Source of the DNA: CAVQGZ01 sp963712175
Lineage (GTDB): Bacteria; Actinomycetota; Actinomycetes; Jiangellales; Jiangellaceae
Assembly (NCBI GenBank): GCA_963712175.1
Contig: CAVQGZ010000001.1
Location: forward strand, 62,001 to 126,000
DNA length: 64,000 bases
Reading direction: 5' to 3'
This document shows, piece after piece, positions 35,651 through 45,546 of the stretch. The notes under the pieces were generated by a model. The model worked only from the letters and a program-made list of their open reading frames with translations, was not told the DNA's origin and searched no databases. The position numbers and the translations under genes are program-made. Numbering within the stretch: position 1 is the stretch's first letter; each line of letters starts with the position of its first letter.

Positions 35651-35663
35651 GGTCACCATGGTA
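35651..35663 (-). promoter_or_regulatory. Leaderless promoter of ispH
   Basis: The minus strand reads TACCAT, 7 nt, ATG at 35650. Confidence 0.6.
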
Positions 35664-35674
35664 GGTAGCCGACG

Positions 35675-35687
35675 TAGGCTCCGCGCG
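35675..35687 (+). promoter_or_regulatory. Leaderless promoter of xseA
   Basis: TAGGCT, 7 nt, ATG at 35688; back to back with the ispH promoter. Confidence 0.6.
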
Positions 35688-36908
35688 ATGGCCGTGACGA
35701 CCTCCCCCGAGAACCCGATCCCGGTTCGGGTGGTGTCCCAGCACATCGGCGCGTGGGTCCATCGCCTGGGCGCCGTCTGGGTCGAGGGGCAGATCACTCA
35801 GCTGAGCCGGCGCCCTGGTTCCCGGGTCGCCTTCATGGTGCTGCGCGACCCCTCCGCCAAGGTCTCCCTCCAGCTCACGTGCCCCGCCGACCTGGTAACC
35901 GGCTCGTCCCCGCCGCTCACCGAGGGCGCCCGAGTCGTCGTCCACGGACGTCCCAGCTGGTACTTCGAGCGCGGCACCCTGAGTCTGGCGGTCGACGACA
36001 TTCGTCCCGTCGGCATCGGCGCACTGCTGGCCAGGATCGACGAGCTTCGCCGCCTGCTGTCAGCCGAGGGCCTCTTCGCCCCTGAGCTCAAGCGTCGTCT
36101 GCCCTTCGTTCCGAGCGCAGTGGGTCTGGTGTGCGGACGCGCATCCGCCGCTGAGCACGACGTGCTCGAGAACGCCCGCAGACGCGCCCCCGGAATCGCC
36201 TTCCGCGTCGAGAACGTCCCGGTTCAGGGGCCGGCTGCAGTCCCGGAGATCGTGGCTGCCCTACAGCGACTTGACGCAGACCCCACCGTCGACGTGATCA
36301 TCCTCACCCGCGGCGGCGGGTCCGTCGAAGACCTTCTTCCGTTCTCCGACGAGGCACTGGTACGAGCCGTCGCGGCGTGCACCACACCGGTCGTGTCGGC
36401 GATCGGTCACGAGACCGACACGCCGCTGCTGGACCTGGTCGCCGACGTCCGAGCAAGCACCCCCACGGACGCCGCGAAGCGGGTCGTCCCTGACGTCCTC
36501 GACGAGAGGCGCCGCGTGACCGAGGCGCGGCACCGGCTGGGCCAGCGCGTCGACTCGTTGGTGGAGCACGAGCGCACCCGGATTCAGAACCTGCGCAGCC
36601 ACCCGGGGATGAGCCGCCCCGCGGACGCAGCGATCGCGCCCCGTCGTCTCGACCTGGCACAGGACAGACGCGAGATGACCCGCTCGCTCGACACCTGGGT
36701 CTCCCGCGAGCGGCTACGGCTGGAGCACGCGCGTGCGCAGGTGACGACGCTGTCACCAGCCGCGACGCTTGCACGCGGGTATGCCGTGGTCCAGCACCTC
36801 GACGGCCGCATCGTCCGAACCCCGAGCGACGCCATCGTCGGCGATCGGCTGCGCGTGCGCATCGCCGAGGGCGAGATCGCAGCCGTGGTCGCCGAGCCCG
36901 ACGCCTAG
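35688..36908 (+). CDS. xseA: Exodeoxyribonuclease VII large subunit
   Basis: A 406-residue subunit of the single-strand-specific exonuclease VII. An OB-fold N-terminus (VRVVSQHIGAWVHRLGAVWV, VWVEGQITQLSRRPGSRVAF) precedes the catalytic XseA domain with ILTRGGGSVEDLLPFSDE and VSAIGHETDTPLLDLVADVR, a coiled-coil segment and the C-terminal TLARGYAVVQ. The protein needs XseB, encoded immediately downstream. Confidence 0.95.
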   Translation: MAVTTSPENPIPVRVVSQHIGAWVHRLGAVWVEGQITQLSRRPGSRVAFMVLRDPSAKVSLQLTCPADLVTGSSPPLTEGARVVVHGRPSWYFERGTLSLAVDDIRPVGIGALLARIDELRRLLSAEGLFAPELKRRLPFVPSAVGLVCGRASAAEHDVLENARRRAPGIAFRVENVPVQGPAAVPEIVAALQRLDADPTVDVIILTRGGGSVEDLLPFSDEALVRAVAACTTPVVSAIGHETDTPLLDLVADVRASTPTDAAKRVVPDVLDERRRVTEARHRLGQRVDSLVEHERTRIQNLRSHPGMSRPADAAIAPRRLDLAQDRREMTRSLDTWVSRERLRLEHARAQVTTLSPAATLARGYAVVQHLDGRIVRTPSDAIVGDRLRVRIAEGEIAAVVAEPDA

Positions 36909-36917
36909 GGTGGCCCG
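36906..36917 (+). promoter_or_regulatory. Candidate internal leaderless promoter of xseB
   Basis: TAGGGT, 6 nt, ATG. The box overlaps the xseA stop codon, so xseB may be made both by read-through and independently. Confidence 0.4.
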
Positions 36918-37160
36918 ATGACCACCGACCCCGCCACCCCGAGCGCCGTCGACGAGCTGACGTATGAGGAGGCGCGCGACGAGCTCGCCGGCGTGGTGCG
37001 CGGGCTGGAGTCTGGTGGCCTCACGCTGGAGCAGTCACTCGCCATGTGGGAGCGAGGCCAACAGCTCGCCGACCGCTGCCAGGCGCTGCTCGACGCCGCG
37101 CAGCAGCGCCTCGACACGGCTCAGCGCAACCAGGACACGAACTCCTCAAGCTCGGGGTAG
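36918..37160 (+). CDS. xseB: Exodeoxyribonuclease VII small subunit
   Basis: An 80-residue helical protein with the family core LTYEEARDELAGVVRGLESG and LTLEQSLAMWERGQQLADRC. It forms the multi-copy small subunit around XseA. Its last 40 nt overlap the 3' end of the convergent DUF4245 gene. Confidence 0.93.
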   Translation: MTTDPATPSAVDELTYEEARDELAGVVRGLESGGLTLEQSLAMWERGQQLADRCQALLDAAQQRLDTAQRNQDTNSSSSG

Positions 37161-37654
37161 TCCCCCGATCCCAGGACGAGCACGACCGAGTCCCCCTTGT
37201 CCAGCACCAGGGCGCGATCGGGATCACTGGCGTCCGCCTCGACGAATCGCTTCCACTCGGTCCCGACGACGGTCGAGGACCCATCGGCCTCGACGTCGGG
37301 CAGCTCACGCCGAACCAGCAGGTCCACGTCGCCAACGCGCTGCACCAGCCCGACGTAGGTGCCCTCGTCGGAGACGAAGCTCATTCGCCACACACCGTCG
37401 GCCGCTGAGGTCCCGCTCTCGTAGGCGACCCGTGTGGCGGTCCACCCGTCCGGAAGGCGTTCGGGCCCCAGGACGTCGTACTGCGCCGCCCCGCGAGCTG
37501 ACTCCAAGGCCTGCTCCCACTCGACGTCTCGGACGGTCTCGCTCGACGGTCGGAGGAGCCCTACCAGGCCCGCGATGAACGCCACCGGGATCAGGACGAC
37601 GACCATCGAACGCACCATGTCGCCGACGGTCTCGGTGCCGCGCTTACGAGCCAT
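37121..37654 (-). CDS. DUF4245 family membrane protein
   Basis: A 177-residue protein with an N-terminal membrane helix (MVVVLIPVAFIAGLVGLL) and an external domain (GPERLPDGWTATRVAYESG, YVGLVQRVGDVDLLVRREL). DUF4245 next to xseB is a standard actinobacterial arrangement (the Rv1100 neighbourhood). Function unknown. The ATG 37654 lies close after a purine-rich stretch. Confidence 0.88.
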   Translation of the reverse strand: MARKRGTETVGDMVRSMVVVLIPVAFIAGLVGLLRPSSETVRDVEWEQALESARGAAQYDVLGPERLPDGWTATRVAYESGTSAADGVWRMSFVSDEGTYVGLVQRVGDVDLLVRRELPDVEADGSSTVVGTEWKRFVEADASDPDRALVLDKGDSVVLVLGSGDYPELEEFVSWLR

Positions 37655-37701
37655 GCCCCTATGGTCCCCGCTGCAGGGGCGTCCCGCGCATCGAGGTGTC
37701 C

Positions 37702-37713
37702 TACGGTGAGCTG
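37702..37713 (+). promoter_or_regulatory. Leaderless promoter of the PfkB kinase
   Basis: TACGGT, 6 nt, GTG at 37714. This decides against the in-frame GTG at 37696. Confidence 0.55.
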
Positions 37714-38652
37714 GTGATCACGGTGTGCGGCGAGCTGGTCGCGGATCTCATCGAGCAGCCGGACGGATCGCTCAGGCCAGTTCCCGGCGGGAGCCCGGCC
37801 AACACTGCTCTCGCGTGCGCCCGGCTCGGCGCTGTCGTTCAGTTTCTCGGCCGGTTCGGCAACGACGTCTTCGGTGAGCGTGCGCGCACGAGACTGCTCG
37901 ACAACGGCGTGCGGCTCGAGGGCAGCGTGGCGGCCAACGAACCCTCAACACTGGCCGTGGCGACCACCGACGACGAGGGCCACGCCAGCTACGCCTTCTG
38001 GACGGCGGAGACCGCTGACTGGCAGTGGACGGCCGACGAGCTCGCCCATGCTCCGGCACCGGGCACGCGCATCGTGCACACGGCTTCGGTCGCATCGTGG
38101 ACGCCACCCGGGGCGCAGCGCATCATCGACATGCTGGCCCGGGCCCGCGGACAGGCCTGCCTGGTCAGCTATGACCCCAACATCCGCGCCGGGCTGATAC
38201 GGCAGGAGAGCCCCGCGCTCATCTCCCAGGCGATCGCGACCGCTCATGTGGTCAAGGTCAGCGACGAGGACGTCACCGCCCTGCACCCGGGCCAACCGCC
38301 GGTCGAGGCCGCCCGCGCCTGGCTCGCCCAGGGGCCCGCGCTCGTCGTGGTGACCGCCGGAGCCGAGGGCGCCCGAGCCCTGCGTGCCGGACGTCCGGAC
38401 GTCATCGTCCCGTCGGCCGATGTCGTGGTGGCAGACACGATCGGCGCCGGTGACACGTTCACTGCCGGGCTGCTCACGGCGCTTCTCGATCTTCTGGACC
38501 CGGCCGCGGACCCCGGGACAGCCCTGGCGGCACTGAGCGACGAGCAGGTGCGAACGGCGTTGCGATGGGCAGCGGCAGCCTCCGGCATCACCGTCACCCG
38601 CGCCGGCTGCGACCCGCCGACGGCAGAAGAGCTCGCCGCCGCCTTGGCCTAG
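37714..38652 (+). CDS. PfkB family carbohydrate kinase (fructokinase-like)
   Basis: A 312-residue ribokinase-fold sugar kinase. Signature 1 is VPGGSPANTALACARLGAVV and signature 2 is ADTIGAGDTFTAGLL with the catalytic Asp and anion hole. It resembles fructokinases. In M. tuberculosis the corresponding position near fum holds glpX, so this kinase may be a local replacement or insertion. The substrate cannot be fixed from sequence. Confidence 0.9.
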   Translation: MITVCGELVADLIEQPDGSLRPVPGGSPANTALACARLGAVVQFLGRFGNDVFGERARTRLLDNGVRLEGSVAANEPSTLAVATTDDEGHASYAFWTAETADWQWTADELAHAPAPGTRIVHTASVASWTPPGAQRIIDMLARARGQACLVSYDPNIRAGLIRQESPALISQAIATAHVVKVSDEDVTALHPGQPPVEAARAWLAQGPALVVVTAGAEGARALRAGRPDVIVPSADVVVADTIGAGDTFTAGLLTALLDLLDPAADPGTALAALSDEQVRTALRWAAAASGITVTRAGCDPPTAEELAAALA

Positions 38653-38669
38653 CCTCGCTCAGCGCGCCG

Positions 38670-39341
38670 TCACTCGCGCAGGGCACGCCACCGCTTCTTG
38701 GGCGGCTTGCGCTTGACCTGAACGCTGCCGAACAGCGCCAGACCGGTGAGCACGACATGCGGTTTCCCGTCGACGGGCTGCTCGTGAGGTCCGTCGTACT
38801 CGCCGAGGGCGGCGGTCCCCGTTGTGCTGACGGTCACGCCATCGCCGACAATCACCGTGACCTCGCCGAAGACCGCGTTGGCCTGGATCCTCACCTGCGA
38901 GGAGGCAAGCGAGGCCTCACGGAGGTCGAGCTCGACACTTCCCAGCACCGCCAGGCTGGCGTACTCGGACGGGACGAGCCACGAACCCGAGCGCTTGGTC
39001 TCGCTGAAGATGGCCACGGCACTGGAGTCGGTGACCGTCGACCCACCGACGACCTGGTTAGGTGTGCGAGCCGCGGGCAAGGGGTTCGGTGGGCTCGCAA
39101 GCTGGGGTATGCCGGGCACGCGAGCACCGGGCAGGTCTGCGATGACTGGCTCGAGATCCCGGTAGGTGCGAGCGGAGTAGACCGCGTCGAGCCTCTCGCC
39201 CAGCTCGTCCAAGGTCAGGCGGCCGTCGCCCGCCGCCTTCCGCACGACCTCAGCCACGGCCTCGCGGTCAGCGTCCGCGCATCGCAGGTCCCGGGGGTCA
39301 GCCGGCGGCTGGAACTCCGGGCGAGGCTCGAGGTCGCTCAC
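38670..39341 (-). CDS. DUF1707 and LiaF-like C-terminal domain protein (second copy)
   Basis: A 223-residue paralogue of the gene at 19421. The DUF1707 part has PRDLRCADADREAVAEVVRK and YSARTYRDLEPVIADLPG. The C-terminal part has AVAIFSETKRSGSWLVPSEY and LAVLGSVELDLREASLASS. Compared with the first copy the glycine-rich turns (MGG) are replaced by FSE/LGS, so the two probably diverged in ligand or partner. A TACCGT box lies 8 nt upstream of the GTG start. Confidence 0.85.
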   Translation of the reverse strand: MSDLEPRPEFQPPADPRDLRCADADREAVAEVVRKAAGDGRLTLDELGERLDAVYSARTYRDLEPVIADLPGARVPGIPQLASPPNPLPAARTPNQVVGGSTVTDSSAVAIFSETKRSGSWLVPSEYASLAVLGSVELDLREASLASSQVRIQANAVFGEVTVIVGDGVTVSTTGTAALGEYDGPHEQPVDGKPHVVLTGLALFGSVQVKRKPPKKRWRALRE

Positions 39342-39414
39342 GTCGCCCGACGGTACCCATCACTGCCGATCGGTGCTGCGGACGGGCTCGACCTCGACGT
39401 CGACGTCGCGTCCC

Positions 39415-39460
39415 TTGCGTCCGAGCCATCCACACCTATTGGTGAGCGCCCCTCGGACGC
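39415..39460. repeat. Palindromic repeat element, left copy
   Basis: The first 30 nt are identical to 40522-40551. The copy folds as GCGTCCGAG (39417-39425) pairing with CTCGGACGC (39452-39460), around an inner CACC-TATT-GGTG hairpin. A further CTCGGACGCA follows at 39471-39480. It lies upstream of the AbiEi/DUF559 gene. Confidence 0.8.
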
Positions 39461-39573
39461 AGCGGTGGGGCTCGGACGCAACACACGCCGGGGCGGCCGC
39501 TGACCCGGCGCGGCCGACGTCCACCTGTGGACGGCCATCAGGCCGACTGCGTCGCCAGGGGCAGCATCGGCTG

Positions 39574-40581
39574 GTGATCGCATCGACCGCTGACGAGCGC
39601 CAGCAGCGCCGCCTCGCGGCATCCGAGGTTGCGGAGTCGCAGGCGGGTGTGCTCCACCGGCGACAGCTGAGCGAGCTCGGCTGGAGCTACGCGCAGGTCG
39701 AGGCCGAGATCTCGGCAGGGCGCTGGCGCCGGTCGGGCGAGATGACCGTCATCACGTACACGGGGCCTGCAACACGCACCTCGATTCGCTGGCGGGCAGT
39801 ACTCGAGGTCGGGCCCACCGCGGTTCTCGCCGGGGTGTCGGCCCTTCAGGCTGCCGGGATGAGCGGCATCGACGCCGCCAGCGTCCACGTGGCTGTGCCC
39901 AAGTCGTCTCGACCCAGGCGCCCGCGCGGCGGCGTTGTCGTCCACGAGACCCGGCGGCTGCGTCGGCAGGACGTGGCGGCCACCGGGCTGCCACGGATGA
40001 GGGTCGCGCCGGCGGCTGTGCTCGCCGCGTTGTGGGCCGCCTCCGACCGCCAGGCAGCCCTCATGCTCGTGGCGCCCGTCCAGCAACGGCTGGTGATGGC
40101 TGCTGACCTGCTCGCTCCCGCGAACCGTGTCAGGAGGCATCGACGGCGAGCTCTCATCCAGGCCGTCATGAGCGATCTGCTCCATGGCGCGGAGACCTTG
40201 GGCGAGATCGACTTCGCCACGCTCTGTCGCGAGGCAGGTCTGCCGGAGCCCACGAGGCAGCGGCTGGTTCAGCGACGTTCCGGCCGGTGGTACCTCGACG
40301 TCGAGTGGGAGGAGTGGGGCGTCGTCGTCGAGATCGACGGCGTCCACCACATGAGCGTCTCCGCATGGGTGGACGACGCCTGGAGGCAGAACGAGGTCGT
40401 GATCGCCGGGCGGGTCGTCCTGAGGTTCCCGCAGCTGGTGATGCGTACAGACCCTGAGCGCGTCGTCGCGCAGGTTCGCGAGGCACTGCTGCGACGCGGG
40501 TGGACGCCGGGCGCCGTAGCGTTGCGTCCGAGCCATCCACACCTATTGGTGCGCACGGCTCGGACGGTCGTAGGCTCGTGA
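39574..40581 (+). CDS. AbiEi-like wHTH plus DUF559 (Vsr-like endonuclease) protein
   Basis: A 335-residue protein. Residues about 15-60 resemble the AbiEi-type winged-helix antitoxin N-terminus (LHRRQLSELGWSYAQVEAEI). The middle is VLAGVSALQAAGMSGIDA and VHVAVPKSSRPRRPRGGVVV. The C-terminal DUF559 domain resembles the Vsr mismatch endonuclease (VVVEIDGVHHMSVSAWVDDA, VVLRFPQLVMRTDPERVV), with a likely metal-binding Glu/Asp and conserved His. No cognate AbiEii toxin is adjacent. The last codons read through the right palindromic repeat, and the same peptide RPSHPHLLV is encoded, in the same frame, by the left repeat. This looks like a self-contained repeat-associated unit. GTG start. Confidence 0.75.
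   Translation: MIASTADERQQRRLAASEVAESQAGVLHRRQLSELGWSYAQVEAEISAGRWRRSGEMTVITYTGPATRTSIRWRAVLEVGPTAVLAGVSALQAAGMSGIDAASVHVAVPKSSRPRRPRGGVVVHETRRLRRQDVAATGLPRMRVAPAAVLAALWAASDRQAALMLVAPVQQRLVMAADLLAPANRVRRHRRRALIQAVMSDLLHGAETLGEIDFATLCREAGLPEPTRQRLVQRRSGRWYLDVEWEEWGVVVEIDGVHHMSVSAWVDDAWRQNEVVIAGRVVLRFPQLVMRTDPERVVAQVREALLRRGWTPGAVALRPSHPHLLVRTARTVVGS
40522..40566. repeat. Palindromic repeat element, right copy
   Basis: 30 nt are identical to the left copy. CGTCCGAGCC (40525-40534) pairs perfectly with GGCTCGGACG (40557-40566), around the same inner CACC-TATT-GGTG. It covers the 3' end of the DUF559 gene and ends just before the fumarase -10 box. Confidence 0.85.
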
Positions 40582-40583
40582 AC
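40571..40583 (+). promoter_or_regulatory. Leaderless promoter of the class I fumarase
   Basis: TAGGCT, 7 nt, GTG at 40584; selects this start over a GTG at 40578. Confidence 0.6.
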
Positions 40584-42245
<1,662 letters not shown>

Positions 42246-42274
42246 CGGCTCCTGCTCGCGACAGTCGGACAGCC

Positions 42275-42760
42275 TCACACACGGAGAAACGGCACCAGCC
42301 TGGGCACCCGGGACGCATAGACGTCATAGGCCTCGCCGAACGACTCGCGCAGCAGTCCTTCCTCGTAGCCCGCCTTGACGTGCAGCACGAGAGACAACGC
42401 AACGAGTCCCACGAGCGGCTCTGGTCGTGCGGCCAGGACGGCCTCGCCGGTGGACCCGACCAGCACAGCCGCATAGATCGGGTGCCGCACCAGCCGGTAG
42501 ACCCCCGTCGTGCGCAGCTCGGCTCGAGAGGCAGGGCGAGGGTGGATCCTCAGGTGGCGGCCCAGCTCCCACGCGCCTGCCACGCCGAGCGCCACGGCCA
42601 CCGCGATGGCCCCCCAGCAAGCGACCACCACCCACGTGGGCAGGCCCCACAGCGGCGGCGCCGGCCAGAGCCACACGACGGCCAGGCACGCGACCTGGGC
42701 AAGGACCAACCACGTCCCCCGGTCGGGGCCGCGCCTGCCCGAGCCGCCCTCACCCGTCAT
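42275..42760 (-). CDS. Isoprenylcysteine carboxyl methyltransferase (ICMT/PEMT-like) family protein
   Basis: A 161-residue membrane protein with about four hydrophobic segments and the family SAM-binding pattern (ELGRHLRIHPRPASRAELRT, TGVYRLVRHPIYAAVLV, VLHVKAGYEEGLLRESFGEA, YDVYASRVPRLVPFL). Bacterial ICMT-like proteins methylate various small or lipid substrates; prenylated-protein methylation is not expected here. Start ATG 42760 is supported by a TACGGT box 7 nt upstream. Divergent from fumC. Confidence 0.85.
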   Translation of the reverse strand: MTGEGGSGRRGPDRGTWLVLAQVACLAVVWLWPAPPLWGLPTWVVVACWGAIAVAVALGVAGAWELGRHLRIHPRPASRAELRTTGVYRLVRHPIYAAVLVGSTGEAVLAARPEPLVGLVALSLVLHVKAGYEEGLLRESFGEAYDVYASRVPRLVPFLRV

Positions 42761-42773
42761 GCCGGTCACCGTA
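42761..42773 (-). promoter_or_regulatory. Leaderless promoter of the ICMT-like gene
   Basis: The minus strand reads TACGGT, 7 nt, ATG at 42760. Confidence 0.6.
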
Positions 42774-42799
42774 GGCGTAGCTGGGCGCCGCACAGCAAG

Positions 42800-44245
42800 A
42801 TGGCCGACATGACGCAGCAGCCTGCCCGACAGCAACCGGCGGTTCGAGTCGAGCGAGACACGATGGGTGAGGTGGTCGTGCCCGCCGATGCCCTCTACCG
42901 CGCTCAGACCCAGCGGGCCGTGCAGAACTTCCCGATCTCCGGCCAGCGCGTCGACCCGAGGGTGGTGGTCGCTCTTGCCCGCATCAAGGGAGCGGCTGCC
43001 GCGGTCAACGCCGAGCTCGGCGTCATCGGGGGGGACGTCGCTGCTGCGATCCAGGAGGCCGCCGGTGAGGTCGTGCGGGGTGCGCACGACGACCAGTTCC
43101 CCGTCGACGTCTACCAGACCGGCTCGGGAACGAGCACGAACATGAACGTCAACGAGGTCCTGGCGACCCTGGCTACCCAGGCCCTCGGGCGTGACGTGCA
43201 CCCCAACGACCACGTGAACGCGGGGCAGTCCAGCAACGACACCTTCCCGACGGCGCTGCACCTGGCCGCCGCCGAGGTGATCACCGGAACGACCGTGCCC
43301 GGGTTGACCCGCCTCTCCACGTCGCTGCACGCGAAGGCTCACGAGCTCGCCGACGTGGTGACCGCTGGCCGAACCCACCTCATGGACGCCACACCGGTGA
43401 CCATCGGCCAGCGCTTCAGCGGGTACGCCACGCAGGTTGACCGCGCCCTCGAGCGCATCGAGGCGACGTTCCCGCGGCTGCTCGAGGTTCCCCTCGGCGG
43501 CACCGCCGTAGGCACCGGGCTCAACGCCGCACCCGGCTTCGCCGCCGCCGTCCTGCGACGCCTCGGCGACGAGACGGGTCTGGCGCTGCGCGAGGCGTCC
43601 AACCACTTCGAGGCCCACGCCGCGCGAGACGGGCTCGTCGAGGCCAGCGGGGCCCTGCGCACGACGGCTGTGTCGCTGACCAAGATCTGCAACGACCTTC
43701 GCTGGATGGGCTCCGGACCGCGGGCGGGGCTGGGCGAGATCGCGCTGCCCGACCTGCAGCCGGGCTCGTCGATCATGCCGGGCAAGGTGAACCCGGTGGT
43801 GTGTGAGGCGACGCTCATGGTCTGCGCGCGCGTCGTCGGCAACGACGCGACGATCGGCTGGGCTGGTGCCTCGGGGTCGTTCGAGCTCAACGTGGCCATG
43901 CCCGTGATGGGTCAGGCGTTGCTGGAGTCAGCCCGCCTCCTCGGGCGCAGCGCCGACGTCCTGGCCGTGACGTGCGTGGACGGCATCACCGCCCACGCCG
44001 ACCACGCACGGGCCCTCGCTGAGGGATCTCCGGCGATCGTCACGCCGCTGAACCGATACCTCGGGTACGAGGCGGCCGCTAAGGTGGCCAAACGAGCGCT
44101 TGCCGAGCGCAGCAGCATCCGCGAGGTCGTCATCGAGGAGGGCTTCGTCGCGCGAGGGGTCCTCAGCGAGGACGAGCTGGACCGAGCCCTGGACGTGCTC
44201 GCGATGACCGGGCCTACTGGGGAAGGTCCTCCAACATCTCCGTGA
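42800..44245 (+). CDS. fumC: Fumarate hydratase class II
   Basis: A 481-residue, iron-independent homotetrameric fumarase. Motifs are the signature GSSIMPGKVNPVVCEATLMV, TGSGTSTNMNVNEVLA, NDHVNAGQSSNDTFPTALHL and AGRTHLMDATPVTIGQRFSG. ATG 42800 is chosen (an ATG at 42809 is close). The 3' end overlaps the convergent PhoH gene by 32 nt. It corresponds to Rv1098c by position. Confidence 0.95.
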   Translation: MADMTQQPARQQPAVRVERDTMGEVVVPADALYRAQTQRAVQNFPISGQRVDPRVVVALARIKGAAAAVNAELGVIGGDVAAAIQEAAGEVVRGAHDDQFPVDVYQTGSGTSTNMNVNEVLATLATQALGRDVHPNDHVNAGQSSNDTFPTALHLAAAEVITGTTVPGLTRLSTSLHAKAHELADVVTAGRTHLMDATPVTIGQRFSGYATQVDRALERIEATFPRLLEVPLGGTAVGTGLNAAPGFAAAVLRRLGDETGLALREASNHFEAHAARDGLVEASGALRTTAVSLTKICNDLRWMGSGPRAGLGEIALPDLQPGSSIMPGKVNPVVCEATLMVCARVVGNDATIGWAGASGSFELNVAMPVMGQALLESARLLGRSADVLAVTCVDGITAHADHARALAEGSPAIVTPLNRYLGYEAAAKVAKRALAERSSIREVVIEEGFVARGVLSEDELDRALDVLAMTGPTGEGPPTSP

Positions 44246-45509
44246 CCAGCGCGGCGATGGCCGAGCGCTCAGAGCGGTTGAGCGTCACGTGGGCGAACAG
44301 CGGGTGGCCCTTGAGCTTCTCCACAACCGCGACCACGCCGTCGTAGCGTCCGACGCGCAGGTTGTCGCGTTGTGCGACGTCGTGGGTGAGCACGACCCGG
44401 GCGTTGGCACCCATCCGCGAGAGCACGGTGAGCAGCACATTGCGTTCGAGCGACTGCGCCTCGTCCACGATGACGAACGCGTCGTGCAACGAGCGCCCCC
44501 GGATGTGGGTCAGGGGAAGCACCTCGAGAAGGCCGCGCGCGACGACCTCCTCGACCACCTCGGGCGTGGTGACGGACGTCAGCGTGTCGTGCACCGCCTG
44601 ACCCCACGGATTCATCTTCTCGGCCTCGCTGCCGGGCAGGTAGCCGAGCTCCTGACCGCCGACGGCGTAGATCGGCCGGAACACGATCACCTTCTGGTGG
44701 ATGCGGCGCTCGAGCACGCTCTCCAGGCCGGCACACAACGCCAGCGCTGACTTCCCGGTGCCCGCCCGGCCACCGAGGCTGATGATCCCCACGTCCGGGT
44801 CGAGCAGCAGGTCGAGAGCGACCCGCTGCTCGGCGGAGCGGCCACGCAGCCCGAAGATCTCGCGATCGCCACGCACCAGACGCACCCGCTTGTCGGGGGT
44901 GACGCGGCCGAGCCCGCTGCCGCGTTCACTGATCAGCACCAGCCCCGTGTGGCAGGGAAGGTCACGCGCCTCGACGAGGTCGACCACCCCGTCGTCGTAC
45001 AGCTCGTCCAGCACGCTGGAGGGCACCTCGACCTCGGACATGCCGGTCCAGCCGGACTCCACGACCGTCTCGGCCCGGTACTCCTCGGCGTGCAGCCCGA
45101 CCGAGGACGCCTTGACCCGCATCGGCAGGTCCTTGGACACCAGCGTGACGTCGTTGCCCTCGGCCTGCAGGTTGCGAGCAACCGCGAGGATGCGGCTGTC
45201 GTTGTCGCCGAGCCGGAACCCCGGGGGGAGCACCTGCGCGTCGGTGTGGTTCAGCTCCACCCGCAACGTCCCGCCCTGGCTGCCCACCGGCAGCGGCGAG
45301 TCGAGGCGGCCGTGCTCGACGCGCATCTCGTCGAGGATGCGAAGGGCGCCGCGGGCGTAGTACCCCAGCTCGGGGTGGTGACGCTTCCCTTCGAGCTCGG
45401 TGATGACGACAACGGGCAGCACCACCTCGTGCTCGTCGAAGCGGAGGAGGGCATACGGGTCGGACAGCAGAACACTGGTGTCGATCACGTACGTCCGTCG
45501 TCCAGCCAT
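44214..45509 (-). CDS. PIN domain fused to PhoH-type ATPase (PhoH2-like)
   Basis: A 431-residue protein. An N-terminal PIN domain (residues about 1-140) has VIDTSVLLSDPYALLRF, VVITELEG and GDNDSRILAVARNLQ with the acidic metal ligands. The C-terminal PhoH domain has Walker A GGRAGTGKSALAL, Walker B AFVIVDEAQSLERN and QRDNLRVGRYDGV. The corresponding M. tuberculosis PhoH2 (Rv1095) is an RNA helicase/ribonuclease associated with a small PhoAT antitoxin; I do not see such an antitoxin here. The ATG 45509 follows GAGAGGAG and lies 37 bp downstream of the isoprenyl transferase gene. Confidence 0.93.
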   Translation of the reverse strand: MAGRRTYVIDTSVLLSDPYALLRFDEHEVVLPVVVITELEGKRHHPELGYYARGALRILDEMRVEHGRLDSPLPVGSQGGTLRVELNHTDAQVLPPGFRLGDNDSRILAVARNLQAEGNDVTLVSKDLPMRVKASSVGLHAEEYRAETVVESGWTGMSEVEVPSSVLDELYDDGVVDLVEARDLPCHTGLVLISERGSGLGRVTPDKRVRLVRGDREIFGLRGRSAEQRVALDLLLDPDVGIISLGGRAGTGKSALALCAGLESVLERRIHQKVIVFRPIYAVGGQELGYLPGSEAEKMNPWGQAVHDTLTSVTTPEVVEEVVARGLLEVLPLTHIRGRSLHDAFVIVDEAQSLERNVLLTVLSRMGANARVVLTHDVAQRDNLRVGRYDGVVAVVEKLKGHPLFAHVTLNRSERSAIAALVTEMLEDLPQ

Positions 45510-45546
45510 GGACGACTCCTCTCGGTCAGGTCGGGTCAGGACGGGT

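Noticed and set aside
39574..40581. A complete AbiEi/AbiEii toxin-antitoxin system
   Set aside because: Only the AbiEi-like winged-helix domain is present; no nucleotidyltransferase toxin lies on either side.
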